64,000 bases of DNA from Flavobacteriales bacterium UBA1993 (GCA_002336485.1 DDCZ01000055.1:12134-76133); one strand, 5' to 3'. Positions 8,337 through 17,764 are shown, numbered from the stretch's first letter. Notes: generated by a model from the letters alone, not told the origin. Numbers and translations are program-made.

Positions 8337-11054
8337 TCAATCCAATTTTTCCAATGCTGCTTTGAATTCAGAAGATTCTGAAACAAGCCGCTGCACATTC
8401 GATTTTGACAACCACAGCAATGTAACCGGTGTTTCGCACACCGCACTGTACTTGTTCGACCCATCTGTGAGGATGGCTGTTTGACCAAGCACGCTTCCCT
8501 TACCAACAAGTTCGATCGTTTCTTTGTCTTGCATTATCTTGACATTGCCGCGCACCACAATGAACATTCCTTGGGAATTGCTTCCCGCTTTCAAGATGGT
8601 TTGACCATTGGTATACATTTTAGTCTGGCATAGATTACCCATTTTCTTCACGACTTCTTTGTCCAGGTTTTTCACCCAGCTTACACCACCGAGCAACTCA
8701 CCTGTTTCCGGAAGCTCCACACTTGGCGGACGCTCCAACAATTGCTTCATTCGTGCCTCAATGTCATGGGTCAATTTTGCAGCCTCACCACCATCCAAGC
8801 GACCTTTACTTCTCAACCTTGACACAGTATGTAATTCATAATTCAAGACAGATCGAATGGCCTGCCTAGTGGCTATTGCACGATATATTTCAGGGTATGT
8901 ATTTCGCAAGTTTCGAACGAAGGTTTGGCCACTGATTATATTCTCATTGATCTCTTGTTCTAATCGTTCTAGGTTTGGCCTCTCTTCTTTCCCTTCTGCA
9001 CGGTACATACTCTCGAGCAGCTTGAGGCAATCCTCTTGTGCTGCGATGAAACCTACTGCGCTATCATAACTTACCGCTAACTCCTCAAAAAATGAGTTTT
9101 CTGTAAGCTTGTTTATGACTGGAATGGCCTGCACTGCGCTTAGCCATTTTGATGGCTGCCACTGCACCTCCAAGTCTTTTCGATTAGAGAGTGACTCCGC
9201 TCCCGCATCATCCAACACGTCGTTGACGGTGTCAGATAATAATCGAACAGTGGTTGGACCTAGCATTCCATCTTTAAATTGACGCCAATATAAGCTCTTC
9301 TCTTTTTCGAGTAATCTTCTTCTGTGGGCGGCAATTTTCTCTACCGTCAACGAGGCTTCATCAATGTCCTCGACCATCTTCATTTCCTTAGGCAGGTATT
9401 CGCCAACGGAGCTCCAGTTGGCTTTTCGTAGGTGTCGATCTTCCTTCAGCTTCTGCATATGATTTTCTGCACTACTGCGCATGTATTCGGAGGTCGCTTT
9501 CATCGCAAGCGCCTTTACTGGCGGCACGTCGAGTAACCCGAGTTTTGTGACAAGGAATTTTATGGTGGTTGCATTCACAAGCAACGTCAGGGTCACTGTT
9601 CCCGCGATAATAAATAGAAACTGATCCTTTATAGTCGTTGCCTCACCAACCGAAATTTCCATCGCTTCGGCGAGGTTACTTGAATCTATACCTGCTACCA
9701 TTAGCGCTAAGGCCAAACCGATTGCACCACGCAGTGCCCCGTACCATACAACAATGGCGTCCTTAACCGGAAGACCATAACCACTGTTCTTCATAAACGG
9801 ATATGAGATAAAAATGACAATTGCTCGAATCACATGAATACCAACGTAGACAATTCCTAATACCATGAAGTCGTTGGCGGTGAACTCAGTTCTTTCTGCA
9901 ATCACAAAGCCAACAATTAAGAAAATCAGACAGTTGGCAATGAAACCGGCCAGCTCCCAGAACTCGTGCATGAAGTGCTCTACTTGCGGAGAAATACTGG
10001 ATCGACCGAATCCGCCAATCATAAGCCCTAAAGCCACTAAAGCCAACACACCCGACACGTGCATGAAATGCTCCGCCACGTAGAAAGTTAAATATGCCGC
10101 ACCAACTACGGCTGATATCTCCACCATGGCATCGTTAAAAACACCCTTCAACCATCGAAGAATTATCCATCCAACAAAAAGTCCAACACCGAGGCCTCCA
10201 AGAGCAACACGAAAGAATTCAACAAATCCATTGGCGTCGGATGCCTGACCTGAAAGTCCAAGGAAGAATACCATAAACAAAACGATGGCCGTTCCGTCGT
10301 TTAATAAGGATTCGCCTTCTATTAGCGTTCCCAGTTTTTTACTTGCGCCCAAGTCTTTGAGCAACGCAACTACCGCAACAGGGTCGGTAGCACTAATAAC
10401 GGATCCAAACATGAAAGCAAGCGACCAGTTTGCCCAACCTTCCAGTCCAATATCCAAAATATCAATTGCATAAACCAACCCACCAGTTAAGAGAAGTGCA
10501 ACAATGATCCCAGGCACGGCGAGAATCACAGAATTGGTGGCGGATTTCTTGAATGTGTGCAAATCCATCGCAAATGCCGCTTCGAAAATCAGAATCGGTA
10601 AGAACACAAAAAACAGCATGTGTGGATCTATGTGTGCCGCCCAGCGAAACGAATCTGCAATAAAGCTTACGTCCATTCCGCCCCATGATTCAAATAATGC
10701 GAATCGAGTCATAACACCGAGTGCCATACCTATTATCAATAAAAGGGCAGTAAAGGGAACGGGAATAGATTTAAGGAAATGCCGTGTGGCAGCACCAATA
10801 AATATCGCTAGAATGATAAAAAACAGAGGTGCGGTATCCGGGCCATGATGGCCTCCACCTTCATCGTGATGCGCCTCCTCAGCATGCGCCATTCCTTCGC
10901 CATGTTCTGGTTCTACGGGATGCTCAGCCGACTCAATAGGCGCGTCGGACAAATAAAAATCACTTGAGGCAAATGCCTCTTGATCCTGAGATACTAACGT
11001 GAAGAAAACAATGGCGATAGACGCTACAAAAATCCAGATTCGATTCTTGGTCAT
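8337..11054 (-). CDS. Na+/H+ antiporter with C-terminal cyclic-nucleotide-binding domain
   Basis: About 905 residues. After a signal-like helix (1-25) comes a His/Glu-rich stretch (HHDEGGGHH, about 60-72), then about 12 membrane helices of the CPA1/NhaP type (about 75-500). ATDPVAVVALL and GESLLNDGTAIVLF carry the ion-binding Asp and the ND pair. A charged cytoplasmic region of about 280 residues follows, and a cNMP-binding domain at about 785-895 (NGQTILKAGSNSQGMFIVVRG, then GQTAILTDG). This matches the layout of plant SOS1 and sperm NHE proteins and their bacterial relatives: Na+ (or K+) is expelled for H+, perhaps gated by cAMP or a similar ligand. I chose ATG 11054 over ATG 11084 because it starts right at the hydrophobic helix. 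Ion choice and ligand are not visible. Confidence 0.92.
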   Translation of the reverse strand: MTKNRIWIFVASIAIVFFTLVSQDQEAFASSDFYLSDAPIESAEHPVEPEHGEGMAHAEEAHHDEGGGHHGPDTAPLFFIILAIFIGAATRHFLKSIPVPFTALLLIIGMALGVMTRFALFESWGGMDVSFIADSFRWAAHIDPHMLFFVFLPILIFEAAFAMDLHTFKKSATNSVILAVPGIIVALLLTGGLVYAIDILDIGLEGWANWSLAFMFGSVISATDPVAVVALLKDLGASKKLGTLIEGESLLNDGTAIVLFMVFFLGLSGQASDANGFVEFFRVALGGLGVGLFVGWIILRWLKGVFNDAMVEISAVVGAAYLTFYVAEHFMHVSGVLALVALGLMIGGFGRSSISPQVEHFMHEFWELAGFIANCLIFLIVGFVIAERTEFTANDFMVLGIVYVGIHVIRAIVIFISYPFMKNSGYGLPVKDAIVVWYGALRGAIGLALALMVAGIDSSNLAEAMEISVGEATTIKDQFLFIIAGTVTLTLLVNATTIKFLVTKLGLLDVPPVKALAMKATSEYMRSSAENHMQKLKEDRHLRKANWSSVGEYLPKEMKMVEDIDEASLTVEKIAAHRRRLLEKEKSLYWRQFKDGMLGPTTVRLLSDTVNDVLDDAGAESLSNRKDLEVQWQPSKWLSAVQAIPVINKLTENSFFEELAVSYDSAVGFIAAQEDCLKLLESMYRAEGKEERPNLERLEQEINENIISGQTFVRNLRNTYPEIYRAIATRQAIRSVLNYELHTVSRLRSKGRLDGGEAAKLTHDIEARMKQLLERPPSVELPETGELLGGVSWVKNLDKEVVKKMGNLCQTKMYTNGQTILKAGSNSQGMFIVVRGNVKIMQDKETIELVGKGSVLGQTAILTDGSNKYSAVCETPVTLLWLSKSNVQRLVSESSEFKAALEKLD

Positions 11055-11119
11055 AGTAGTTAGGTTTGGGCTTAGTGCGGCCAAATTATCGAATTACTTT
11101 TGGATTTTGCCGAGGCTTT

Positions 11120-11704
11120 TTACAAAACTGACTTTTCGATCTCTGCAGCGTAGTTTGATATCTCGAGTTGGCGCACCCCAGCTTCAACATCCTCGGCAGT
11201 GGCATTTGCCGGTAACGGGAATTTATATTGCGCTAAGATTCGACCATCGTCAAATCGCTCATTCACCAGATGTATTGTTATTCCTGACTCGGATTCTTGC
11301 GCATCCACAACAGCCTGATGCACGTGCATACCATACATCCCTTTGCCTCCAAATTTTGGCAGCAATGCTGGATGAATATTTATGATTCGATCTGGGAACG
11401 ATTGGACCAGGTAAGTTGGAATAAGAAGCAACCATCCAGCTAGTATTATCCAGTCGATATTTGCCTCTTCCAGGACTTTTAACACTGCGTCCTTATTGTC
11501 AAAAGTGGATTTAGGTATAAGCGTATAAGGTATCCCAAGCCGCTTCGCCCGATCGATCACACCAGCACGCTCGCGGTTTGTCACGATCATCTCAACCTTG
11601 ATGGTTGGATGGTTTTTAAAATGTGCAACAATTGCTTCGGCATTGGACCCAGATCCAGAAGCAAAAATCGCCAATCGTATTTTCGAGGAATTCTCTTCGC
11701 GCAT
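11120..11704 (-). CDS. purN: Phosphoribosylglycinamide formyltransferase
   Basis: PurN (GART) transfers a formyl group from 10-formyl-THF to GAR, the third step of de novo purine synthesis. The 194-residue length is normal. Visible: N-terminal ASGSGSN phosphate-binding loop (15-21), the catalytic N-x-H pair in INIHPALLPKF (N109, H111) and the acidic residue in FDDGRILAQ (D152 or D153). It is cytoplasmic. It lies 65 bp downstream of the antiporter start on the same strand and is divergent from the flavoprotein at 11741, with only 36 bp between the two start codons. Confidence 0.95.
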   Translation of the reverse strand: MREENSSKIRLAIFASGSGSNAEAIVAHFKNHPTIKVEMIVTNRERAGVIDRAKRLGIPYTLIPKSTFDNKDAVLKVLEEANIDWIILAGWLLLIPTYLVQSFPDRIINIHPALLPKFGGKGMYGMHVHQAVVDAQESESGITIHLVNERFDDGRILAQYKFPLPANATAEDVEAGVRQLEISNYAAEIEKSVL

Positions 11705-11740
11705 CTAAACTAATTTGCGCGTTCAAAATTAGGACTAGAA

Positions 11741-12409
11741 ATGAGCAAGGCAGGAAAATTTATCGACTACAATTCCCTTGACTTCAATACCGAAGAAGGT
11801 TTGAACCGCAGCAAAGCACTTTATGAACATGCAAATATGCGACGGAGCGTGCGTGATTTTTCAAGCGAACCTGTGCCCTTTGAAACGATTCAAAACATCA
11901 TTTTAACCGCAGGCACTGCGCCATCAGGGGCACATAAAGAACCATGGACCTTTTGTCTTATAAGCAATCCAGCGTTGAAAAAACAAATTCGCGCCGCTGC
12001 CGAAAAAGAAGAATATGAGAGTTACCATAACCGTATGAGCGAAAAGTGGTTGAAAGATCTTGCCCCAATAGGCACGGATTGGAACAAGCCCTTCTTAGAG
12101 GTAGCGCCATGGATCATTGTGGTGTTCAAGCGCGCGTTCGAATATGTTGATGGAGAAAAATGGCAAAATTATTACGTGAATGAGTCGGTTGGAATAGCGT
12201 GCGGAATGCTCATTGACGCCATTCATAACGCAGGTTTAGTAACGTTAACGCACACACCCAGTCCAATGAATTTTTTGTCGAAATTATTGGATCGACCAGA
12301 CAATGAAAGGCCCTACTTATTATTACCCGTGGGCCATGCAGCCGACGATGCCAAGGTGCCAGATTTGCACCGAAAATCATTCAAGAACCTATGCGTTCGA
12401 TACTCTTAA
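11741..12409 (+). CDS. Nitroreductase-fold flavoprotein, probable iodotyrosine (halotyrosine) deiodinase
   Basis: A 222-residue FMN protein. The FMN-binding RRSVRDFS (34-41) and APSGAHKEPW (60-69) are those of the iodotyrosine deiodinase (IYD) branch and not of ordinary nitroreductases. IYD enzymes close an active-site lid over the substrate using Glu, Tyr and Lys. Here E91, Y95 and K116 fall in the right order with the same spacing as the human (157/161/182) and Haliscomenobacter enzymes (from memory). The reaction would be reductive removal of halogen from halotyrosine. It is the only gene between purN (divergent) and acpP, and its link to fatty acid genes is probably positional. Without assay, a broader nitroreductase role remains possible. 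Confidence 0.8.
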   Translation: MSKAGKFIDYNSLDFNTEEGLNRSKALYEHANMRRSVRDFSSEPVPFETIQNIILTAGTAPSGAHKEPWTFCLISNPALKKQIRAAAEKEEYESYHNRMSEKWLKDLAPIGTDWNKPFLEVAPWIIVVFKRAFEYVDGEKWQNYYVNESVGIACGMLIDAIHNAGLVTLTHTPSPMNFLSKLLDRPDNERPYLLLPVGHAADDAKVPDLHRKSFKNLCVRYS

Positions 12410-12416
12410 TTTTCAA

Positions 12417-12449
12417 TTTGCGATAGTCTCACGAAAAGGTATTTCTTTG
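12417..12449 (+). promoter_or_regulatory. Candidate promoter of acpP-fabF-rnc-pyk
   Basis: TTTG (12417-12420), 21 bp spacer, then TTTCTTTG (12442-12449), which differs from TAnnTTTG at one position. It lies 35 bp before the acpP ATG, in the 75-bp gap after the flavoprotein gene. Confidence 0.35.
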
Positions 12450-12484
12450 CAGTCTGTAAAAAAGCAAAAACTAAATCAAGCATT

Positions 12485-12721
12485 ATGGCTGATATTCAAG
12501 AGCGCGTAGTCGCAATAATCGTAGACAAGTTAGGCGTAGACCAAAGTGAAGTAACCATCGAGGCTAGTTTCACAAATGATCTTGGCGCAGATTCTCTCGA
12601 CACTGTTGAGTTAATCATGGAATTTGAAAAAGAGTTCAACATTGCAATTCCAGACGATCAGGCTGAGAACATCGCAACTGTTGGTGAAGCTGTTAAGTAT
12701 ATTCAGGAGCACGCATCCTAA
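12485..12721 (+). CDS. acpP: Acyl carrier protein
   Basis: A 78-residue acidic helical protein that carries growing acyl chains in fatty acid synthesis. The phosphopantetheine attachment site is Ser37 in GADSLDTVELIMEFE, the classic DSL motif. The gene begins the run acpP-fabF-rnc, with 16 bp to fabF. Length and motif leave no doubt. Confidence 0.98.
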   Translation: MADIQERVVAIIVDKLGVDQSEVTIEASFTNDLGADSLDTVELIMEFEKEFNIAIPDDQAENIATVGEAVKYIQEHAS

Positions 12722-12737
12722 ATAAACCACAAACAAT

Positions 12738-13994
12738 ATGAAGTTAAAGCGGGTAGTAGTTACCGGCATCGGAGCGCTAACACCGATTGGAAACAACGCG
12801 GACCTTTATTGGCAAAACCTCTTAAAGGGCACCAGCGGTGCGGCACCAATTACCCGCTTTGATGCTTCAAATTTTAAAACCAAATTTGCTTGTGAGGTCA
12901 AAGATCTTGACCTAACCGAGCATTTTGATCGAAAAGAAGGCAGAAAGCTTGACTTATTTGCAAAATATGCCCTCATCGTTGCCGATGAAGCAGTTGCAGA
13001 TTCAGGCATTAATGCTGAAGCCATTAACAAGGATCGAGTCGGCGTAATATTCGGTTCGGGTATCGGTGGCATCACAACTTTTCAAGAAGAAGTCCGTGCA
13101 TACGTGACAGGAGATGGTACTCCAAGGTTCAATCCTTTCTTCATTCCCAAAATGATTTCTGATATCGCTGCTGGACATATTTCAATGAAATATGGATTTA
13201 GAGGCCCGAATTTCAGTGTCGTTTCAGCTTGTGCAACAAGCACCAATGCATTAATCGATGCATACAATTACATCAGACTTGGTAAGGCGGATGCCTTTAT
13301 TTCTGGAGGCTCAGAAGCTGCCATTAACGAATCCGGAATTGGTGGATTCAATGCAATGCATGCCTTATCTACCAGAAATGACAGTCCTGAAACAGCTTCT
13401 CGTCCATTTGATGCGGATAGGGATGGCTTTGTTATGGGAGAAGGAGCAGGATGCATGGTACTTGAAGAGTACGAGCACGCTGTAGCTCGAGGCGCCAAAA
13501 TATATGCGGAAATTTGCGGTGGAGGAATGTCTGCCGACGCACATCACATCACAGCACCGCATCCCGATGGATTAGGAGCGTTGAATGTTATGCGTGCCGC
13601 ATTGGAAGATGATGATTCGCTTACACCAGAGTCGATTGATTACGTAAACGTTCACGGAACAAGTACCCCATTGGGTGACCTTTCTGAGCTTAAAGCTATT
13701 AAAGGCGTTTTCGGTGACCACGCTTATGACATGAATATTAGCAGCACAAAATCCATGACGGGACACCTATTAGGTGCGGCCGGTGTGATCGAGAGTATTG
13801 CTGCAGTATTGGCCGTTAAAAACGACATCGTTCCACCTACCATCAATCACTTTACCGATGACGACGGAATTGATGGTAAGTTAAACCTGACCTTTCATAA
13901 ACCTCACGAGCGAACGATAAATGCAGCACTGAGTAATACGTTTGGTTTCGGCGGACACAATGCTTCCGTGATTTTTAAGAAATTTGTTGGGTAA
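12738..13994 (+). CDS. fabF: 3-oxoacyl-[acyl-carrier-protein] synthase II
   Basis: FabF (KAS II) condenses malonyl-ACP with acyl-ACP in chain elongation. At 418 residues it has the family's usual length. The Cys-His-His triad is visible: C165 in VVSACATSTN, His in NVHGTSTPLGD and His in SMTGHLLGAAG, plus the C-terminal FGFGGHN. Cytoplasmic, and the direct partner of the ACP encoded just upstream. Its stop codon overlaps the start of rnc. Confidence 0.97.
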   Translation: MKLKRVVVTGIGALTPIGNNADLYWQNLLKGTSGAAPITRFDASNFKTKFACEVKDLDLTEHFDRKEGRKLDLFAKYALIVADEAVADSGINAEAINKDRVGVIFGSGIGGITTFQEEVRAYVTGDGTPRFNPFFIPKMISDIAAGHISMKYGFRGPNFSVVSACATSTNALIDAYNYIRLGKADAFISGGSEAAINESGIGGFNAMHALSTRNDSPETASRPFDADRDGFVMGEGAGCMVLEEYEHAVARGAKIYAEICGGGMSADAHHITAPHPDGLGALNVMRAALEDDDSLTPESIDYVNVHGTSTPLGDLSELKAIKGVFGDHAYDMNISSTKSMTGHLLGAAGVIESIAAVLAVKNDIVPPTINHFTDDDGIDGKLNLTFHKPHERTINAALSNTFGFGGHNASVIFKKFVG

Positions 13995-14739
13995 ACCAGC
14001 GAATTACTTGAAGCTACCAGTTCTATTTCAACGATCTTCTTCTCGCCAACGAGAGCTAAAACAATACCTTAAAAGTCATTGGGGTATTAAGGCATCCGAT
14101 ATTTCTTGGTATGAACGCGCCTTGCGACACAAGTCAATCATAGGTGCCGGAAAATTCTGCCATGGCGACTGCAACGAACGCCTAGAGTTGCTCGGTGATG
14201 CCGTACTCGACACGGTGGTGACCGAGGTGTTATTCTACCGATTTCCAGATGCAAACGAGGGTACGCTCACCAAAGTCCGATCGAGAATTGTAAACCGGCA
14301 AACCTTGGGCGAGATTGGCCTTAGAGCCAACCTTGACTCGGTCATTGAAGCCCGCATTGGAGCCGAAGATTCAAAAGACAAAATCGTAGGCAACGCGCTT
14401 GAAGCGTGGTTGGGTGCGATATATCTAGATAAGGGTTTTGAAGCATCAAAAAAGTGTGTCGAGACATATTTACTCCATCGTTATTTAAACCTTGAGGAAG
14501 TAATAAACAACCCATCAGACTACAAGAGCCAGATGATAGAATGGGCTCAGCAGAAAAAAATAAATTTTGAGTTTAGAACTGTTGCAAATATGGATGACCC
14601 AAACAGTTTCATTTGTGACATCTACATTGACGGAAAGAAAGTGGCCAGTTCAAATCAACGATCAAAAAAACGCGCCGAAAAGGATGCTGCAAAGCACGCC
14701 TGCGACGCATTAGGATTATCAAAAAATGTCGAAGCATAG
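13984..14739 (+). CDS. rnc: Ribonuclease III
   Basis: RNase III cleaves double-stranded RNA, including rRNA precursors. The catalytic domain carries the signature NERLELLGDAVL (64-75) and the second acidic cluster NALEAWLGAIYLD. A dsRNA-binding domain occupies about 170-245 and ends KKRAEKDAAKHACDALG. No ATG exists in the first half of the frame, so translation must begin at a TTG (13984 or 13987) inside the last codons of fabF, implying coupled translation. 251 residues is normal for Bacteroidota. Confidence 0.95.
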   Translation: MLGKPANYLKLPVLFQRSSSRQRELKQYLKSHWGIKASDISWYERALRHKSIIGAGKFCHGDCNERLELLGDAVLDTVVTEVLFYRFPDANEGTLTKVRSRIVNRQTLGEIGLRANLDSVIEARIGAEDSKDKIVGNALEAWLGAIYLDKGFEASKKCVETYLLHRYLNLEEVINNPSDYKSQMIEWAQQKKINFEFRTVANMDDPNSFICDIYIDGKKVASSNQRSKKRAEKDAAKHACDALGLSKNVEA

Positions 14740-15145
14740 ACTTATTGTTGAAGAAGACTATGATTTCCTGTGCTACGGTCTAAGTTGCCACATCAAGGAT
14801 TATAGAGTTGCTTGGCATCTTAATCAGTCGCTAAAGTTCAACTGCAAACGATCACAATTAGAAATTCACGATCGTTCGGGTGAAGCATTTGAATATGCCA
14901 CGTTTGTGCATCGCGACCCCAAAAGCCACCTCAGGTTTATCCTAATCAACAACTTTAGTGGCAACCAACCGCTGATAAAAGCCTACAAACAATTCAATAT
15001 GCTCATGGTTGTAGAGGGTTACATCGACATTTTTGATGGTGAACGCTTCATGGCCAACCTGCAGTCGATCGAATCAATTCAACTGGTCACTGAGCTGCCG
15101 AGCTCTCCGCTAGAGAAAATTCAGTTCTCCCTATTTGAAGAATAG
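14726..15145 (+). CDS. IPExxxVDY-like family protein
   Basis: A 139-residue protein of a small family usually found between rnc and pyk in Bacteroidota; the function is unknown. The opening fits the family as I recall it (LSCHIKDYRVAWHLNQSL, where family members have KDYRLA-LN). The naming motif IPExxxVDY is not kept: the aligned segment reads IKAYKQFNM before LMVVEG. It overlaps rnc by 14 bp. No signal peptide or membrane helix. Position and the KDYR motif support the family; I infer divergence from the missing signature. Confidence 0.65.
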   Translation: MSKHRLIVEEDYDFLCYGLSCHIKDYRVAWHLNQSLKFNCKRSQLEIHDRSGEAFEYATFVHRDPKSHLRFILINNFSGNQPLIKAYKQFNMLMVVEGYIDIFDGERFMANLQSIESIQLVTELPSSPLEKIQFSLFEE

Positions 15146-15219
15146 GATGTTCACTTCCTTCAATAATTGTGCGTATTGGCTGTACAATGAAGGATATATT
15201 CGCCTAATATTTTCACCCC

Positions 15220-16641
15220 TTGATTACAAAAACAAAAATCGTCGCCACTATTGGCCCTGCCTGCTCTAGCAAAGAGATTCTTATTAAGATGATTAATAGT
15301 GGCATGAATGTAGCCCGAATGAATTTTTCTCACGGTGCCCACGCAGATCACGAAAAGGTGATCGGCATCTTGCGAAAGATTGATGGTGATCTTAATTCGC
15401 ATACCGCCATCCTCGCCGATCTGAGCGGTCCAAAAATTCGAGTTGGCGAGTTAGCTGAGCCTCACGTAGATCTTATTGAAGGAGCTGAGTTACGGCTCAC
15501 CAGTGAAACTATTATTGGCACCAAAGAGCGTGTATCTATCAGTTATCCAGGCCTTGAAAAAGATGTCAATGTTGGTGAAACCATCCTCTTTGACGATGGA
15601 AAACTGCGCGTAGAAGTTACTGGTACAGATGGCATTGACGTCGTAACTAAAGTTACTCAAGGAGGCGACTTGAAGCCCAGAAAGGGCGTTAACTTGCCCG
15701 AATCGAAACTTAGCCTTCCAAGCCTCACCGAGAAGGATAAAGTTGATCTGGCCTTCGCATTGAAACATAATGCCGCATGGGTAGCGCTCTCCTTTGTGAG
15801 AACCGCCGACGACATACGTGAGCTTAGAGATCACATCAATAAAGCTGGACGAGACGCGAAAATTATCGCGAAAATTGAAAAGCCGGAAGCAGTAGAAAAC
15901 ATCGATGAAATAATTTCTATTTCAGATGGAATAATGGTGGCACGTGGAGATCTTGGGGTGGAGATCCCGCTTCAGAATGTACCAATCGTTCAGAAAGAAA
16001 TCGTTCGAAAATGTCAAAAAGCAGGAAAGCCCGTAATCATTGCAACCCAGATGATGGAGAGCATGATCGACAATATGTCGCCGAGCAGGGCTGAAGTGAA
16101 CGATGTTGCAAATGCAGTTATGGATGGTGCGGACGCGGTGATGTTGAGCGGCGAAACAAGTGTGGGTAACTATCCCGTTGCTGTTGTTGAAACCATGTCA
16201 AAGATCATCGACCGTGTTGAAGATTATGACGGTATTTATTACCGCGACATTGAACATGAATCAGACGACGATCGAATCATTACCGACGCAATATGCCACT
16301 CCGCCGTTCGCCTTACGCAGAAAATTAAAGCGAAGGGAATTGTCACAATGACTTTTTCAGGCTATACCGCATTTCGTATTTCCTCCTATAGACCAAATTC
16401 ATGGATTTTTGTATTCACTTCGAATTTTAAAATCTTGAATATGTTGAGCCTGGTTTGGGGTGTGCGCGGTTTCTACTATGACAAATTTGTAAGTACAGAC
16501 CACACCATTTCCGATATCAAATACGAATTGAAAAAGGCGGGCTATCTTGGCGATGACGATTTATTAATCAACATCGCAAGTATGCCGATTTCCAGCAAAG
16601 GAATGTCTAATATGCTGAAAGTAAGTAAGATGAATGAGTGA
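15220..16641 (+). CDS. pyk: Pyruvate kinase
   Basis: Converts phosphoenolpyruvate and ADP to pyruvate and ATP. Starts at a TTG (ITKTKIVATIGPA), since no in-frame ATG lies nearby. Visible: substrate-binding NFSHG near residue 30, the K+/Mg2+ segment LSGPKIRVGE, catalytic Lys in IAKIEKPEAVENIDEI, MVARGDLGVEIP, and ATQMMESMI. The C-terminal domain is complete (allosteric fold), total 473 aa. The last codons overlap the start of the next gene by 8 bp. Confidence 0.96.
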   Translation: MITKTKIVATIGPACSSKEILIKMINSGMNVARMNFSHGAHADHEKVIGILRKIDGDLNSHTAILADLSGPKIRVGELAEPHVDLIEGAELRLTSETIIGTKERVSISYPGLEKDVNVGETILFDDGKLRVEVTGTDGIDVVTKVTQGGDLKPRKGVNLPESKLSLPSLTEKDKVDLAFALKHNAAWVALSFVRTADDIRELRDHINKAGRDAKIIAKIEKPEAVENIDEIISISDGIMVARGDLGVEIPLQNVPIVQKEIVRKCQKAGKPVIIATQMMESMIDNMSPSRAEVNDVANAVMDGADAVMLSGETSVGNYPVAVVETMSKIIDRVEDYDGIYYRDIEHESDDDRIITDAICHSAVRLTQKIKAKGIVTMTFSGYTAFRISSYRPNSWIFVFTSNFKILNMLSLVWGVRGFYYDKFVSTDHTISDIKYELKKAGYLGDDDLLINIASMPISSKGMSNMLKVSKMNE

Positions 16642-17764
16642 TCTGGGTCAAATATTAACCCTTGGAATGTCGCTGACGAGGCATAAAACAGGCTCCATAA
16701 TTCAGGTGTTCGTAATCCTGTTTGTACTCATATCTGGCTTTAGTCCGAATTCACTTGGCCAATCAGTGGAGTATATTTCTATCAACGACGGCAACTACGA
16801 TGAAGACAACACTTGGAAACTCCCTTCCAACGACATCGATGGACTTGACTGTAGCCTCTCGAATAATCACGTCCTATTTATCAATCACAGCATTCAAGTC
16901 GACTGCGAACGATTTGAGCTTTACGGAAAAGGAGAGCTGAACATCTCACAAACTGGAGGATTAGAAATCAAGGGCGATCTCGAGCTTTTTGGAGACGCCC
17001 AAATCAATATTGAAGAAGGATCTAGCCTACACGTTCATGGTAATCTAATACTCTCGGGTAACTCCGATTTGAATATCGAGGGCACGCTGCACGTTGACGG
17101 AAATGTGCATGTGTCTGGAGAGGCTTTGGCCTGCGGAAATGGCACCGCGTTCATAGCCGGAGCTATATCTGGGCGCGATTGGTGTTATGACATACAGCTT
17201 ACAACCGCGAATCTTCTATCTCTTCAAACGCACTTCAATCAGGATCACAGTGTAACCCTCAATTGGAATGCTCGAGTAAATGCTGGATCTGGCTACTTTA
17301 TTTTGAGCAGAAGCTACAACGGTATGAGCTATGATATCATTTCAAAATTTAGATCTGATGCGGAAACTAGAGGAGGTCAATACACGTTCAAAGACTATCC
17401 TAAGTCAGGTCAAACCGTGTATTATCGGGTGACAGAATACGATGGAAAGGCCAACATGAAGGCGAGTGACTTGGCTGCCGTCAGCATCATTGACGACGAA
17501 GAAAATTTATGTCGAATGGAAGTAAACCCTAACCCATGCATTCCCTCATGCATCGCGAAGGTTATCGACTGCCCAGACGGTTTGTTTCGGACCCACATCT
17601 TAGATGCAACTGGAAACTTGATTTCAGAGCTGGTACCTAGTGTGGAAGAATCTGGAAACATCCAATACCACATAAACAAAGACAACTTTCTCAGCCCTGG
17701 TGTTTACATAATAAACAGCCAAAGCGACAGAGCTAGGGTCACTAAAAAGGTCATTGTAAAATGA
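16634..17764 (+). CDS. Secreted protein with T9SS type A-like sorting domain
   Basis: 376 residues. The signal peptide most likely starts at the internal Met at 16667 (MSLTRHKTGSIIQVFVILF); the ATG at 16634 overlaps pyk and would add 11 residues. Residues about 70-175 are a run of short beta-strands (ELFGDAQINIEEGSSLHVHG, NLILSGNSDLNIEGTL) suggestive of a beta-helix or polymer-like shell. About 195-280 resemble a fibronectin-type strand set. The C-terminal 80 residues (VNPNPCIPSCIAKV to KKVIVK) look like a type A sorting domain with two unusual cysteines. Function unknown. The ATGA junction with the next gene suggests co-translation. Confidence 0.75.
   Translation: MSDLGQILTLGMSLTRHKTGSIIQVFVILFVLISGFSPNSLGQSVEYISINDGNYDEDNTWKLPSNDIDGLDCSLSNNHVLFINHSIQVDCERFELYGKGELNISQTGGLEIKGDLELFGDAQINIEEGSSLHVHGNLILSGNSDLNIEGTLHVDGNVHVSGEALACGNGTAFIAGAISGRDWCYDIQLTTANLLSLQTHFNQDHSVTLNWNARVNAGSGYFILSRSYNGMSYDIISKFRSDAETRGGQYTFKDYPKSGQTVYYRVTEYDGKANMKASDLAAVSIIDDEENLCRMEVNPNPCIPSCIAKVIDCPDGLFRTHILDATGNLISELVPSVEESGNIQYHINKDNFLSPGVYIINSQSDRARVTKKVIVK

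Noticed and set aside
7991..8509. 172-residue open frame on the minus strand over the tRNA-Val(TAC) region
   Set aside because: Its middle (LAQLVQSTSLTPRGSGVRTPQ) is the translation of the tRNA and its start lies inside the antiporter gene. A common false gene.
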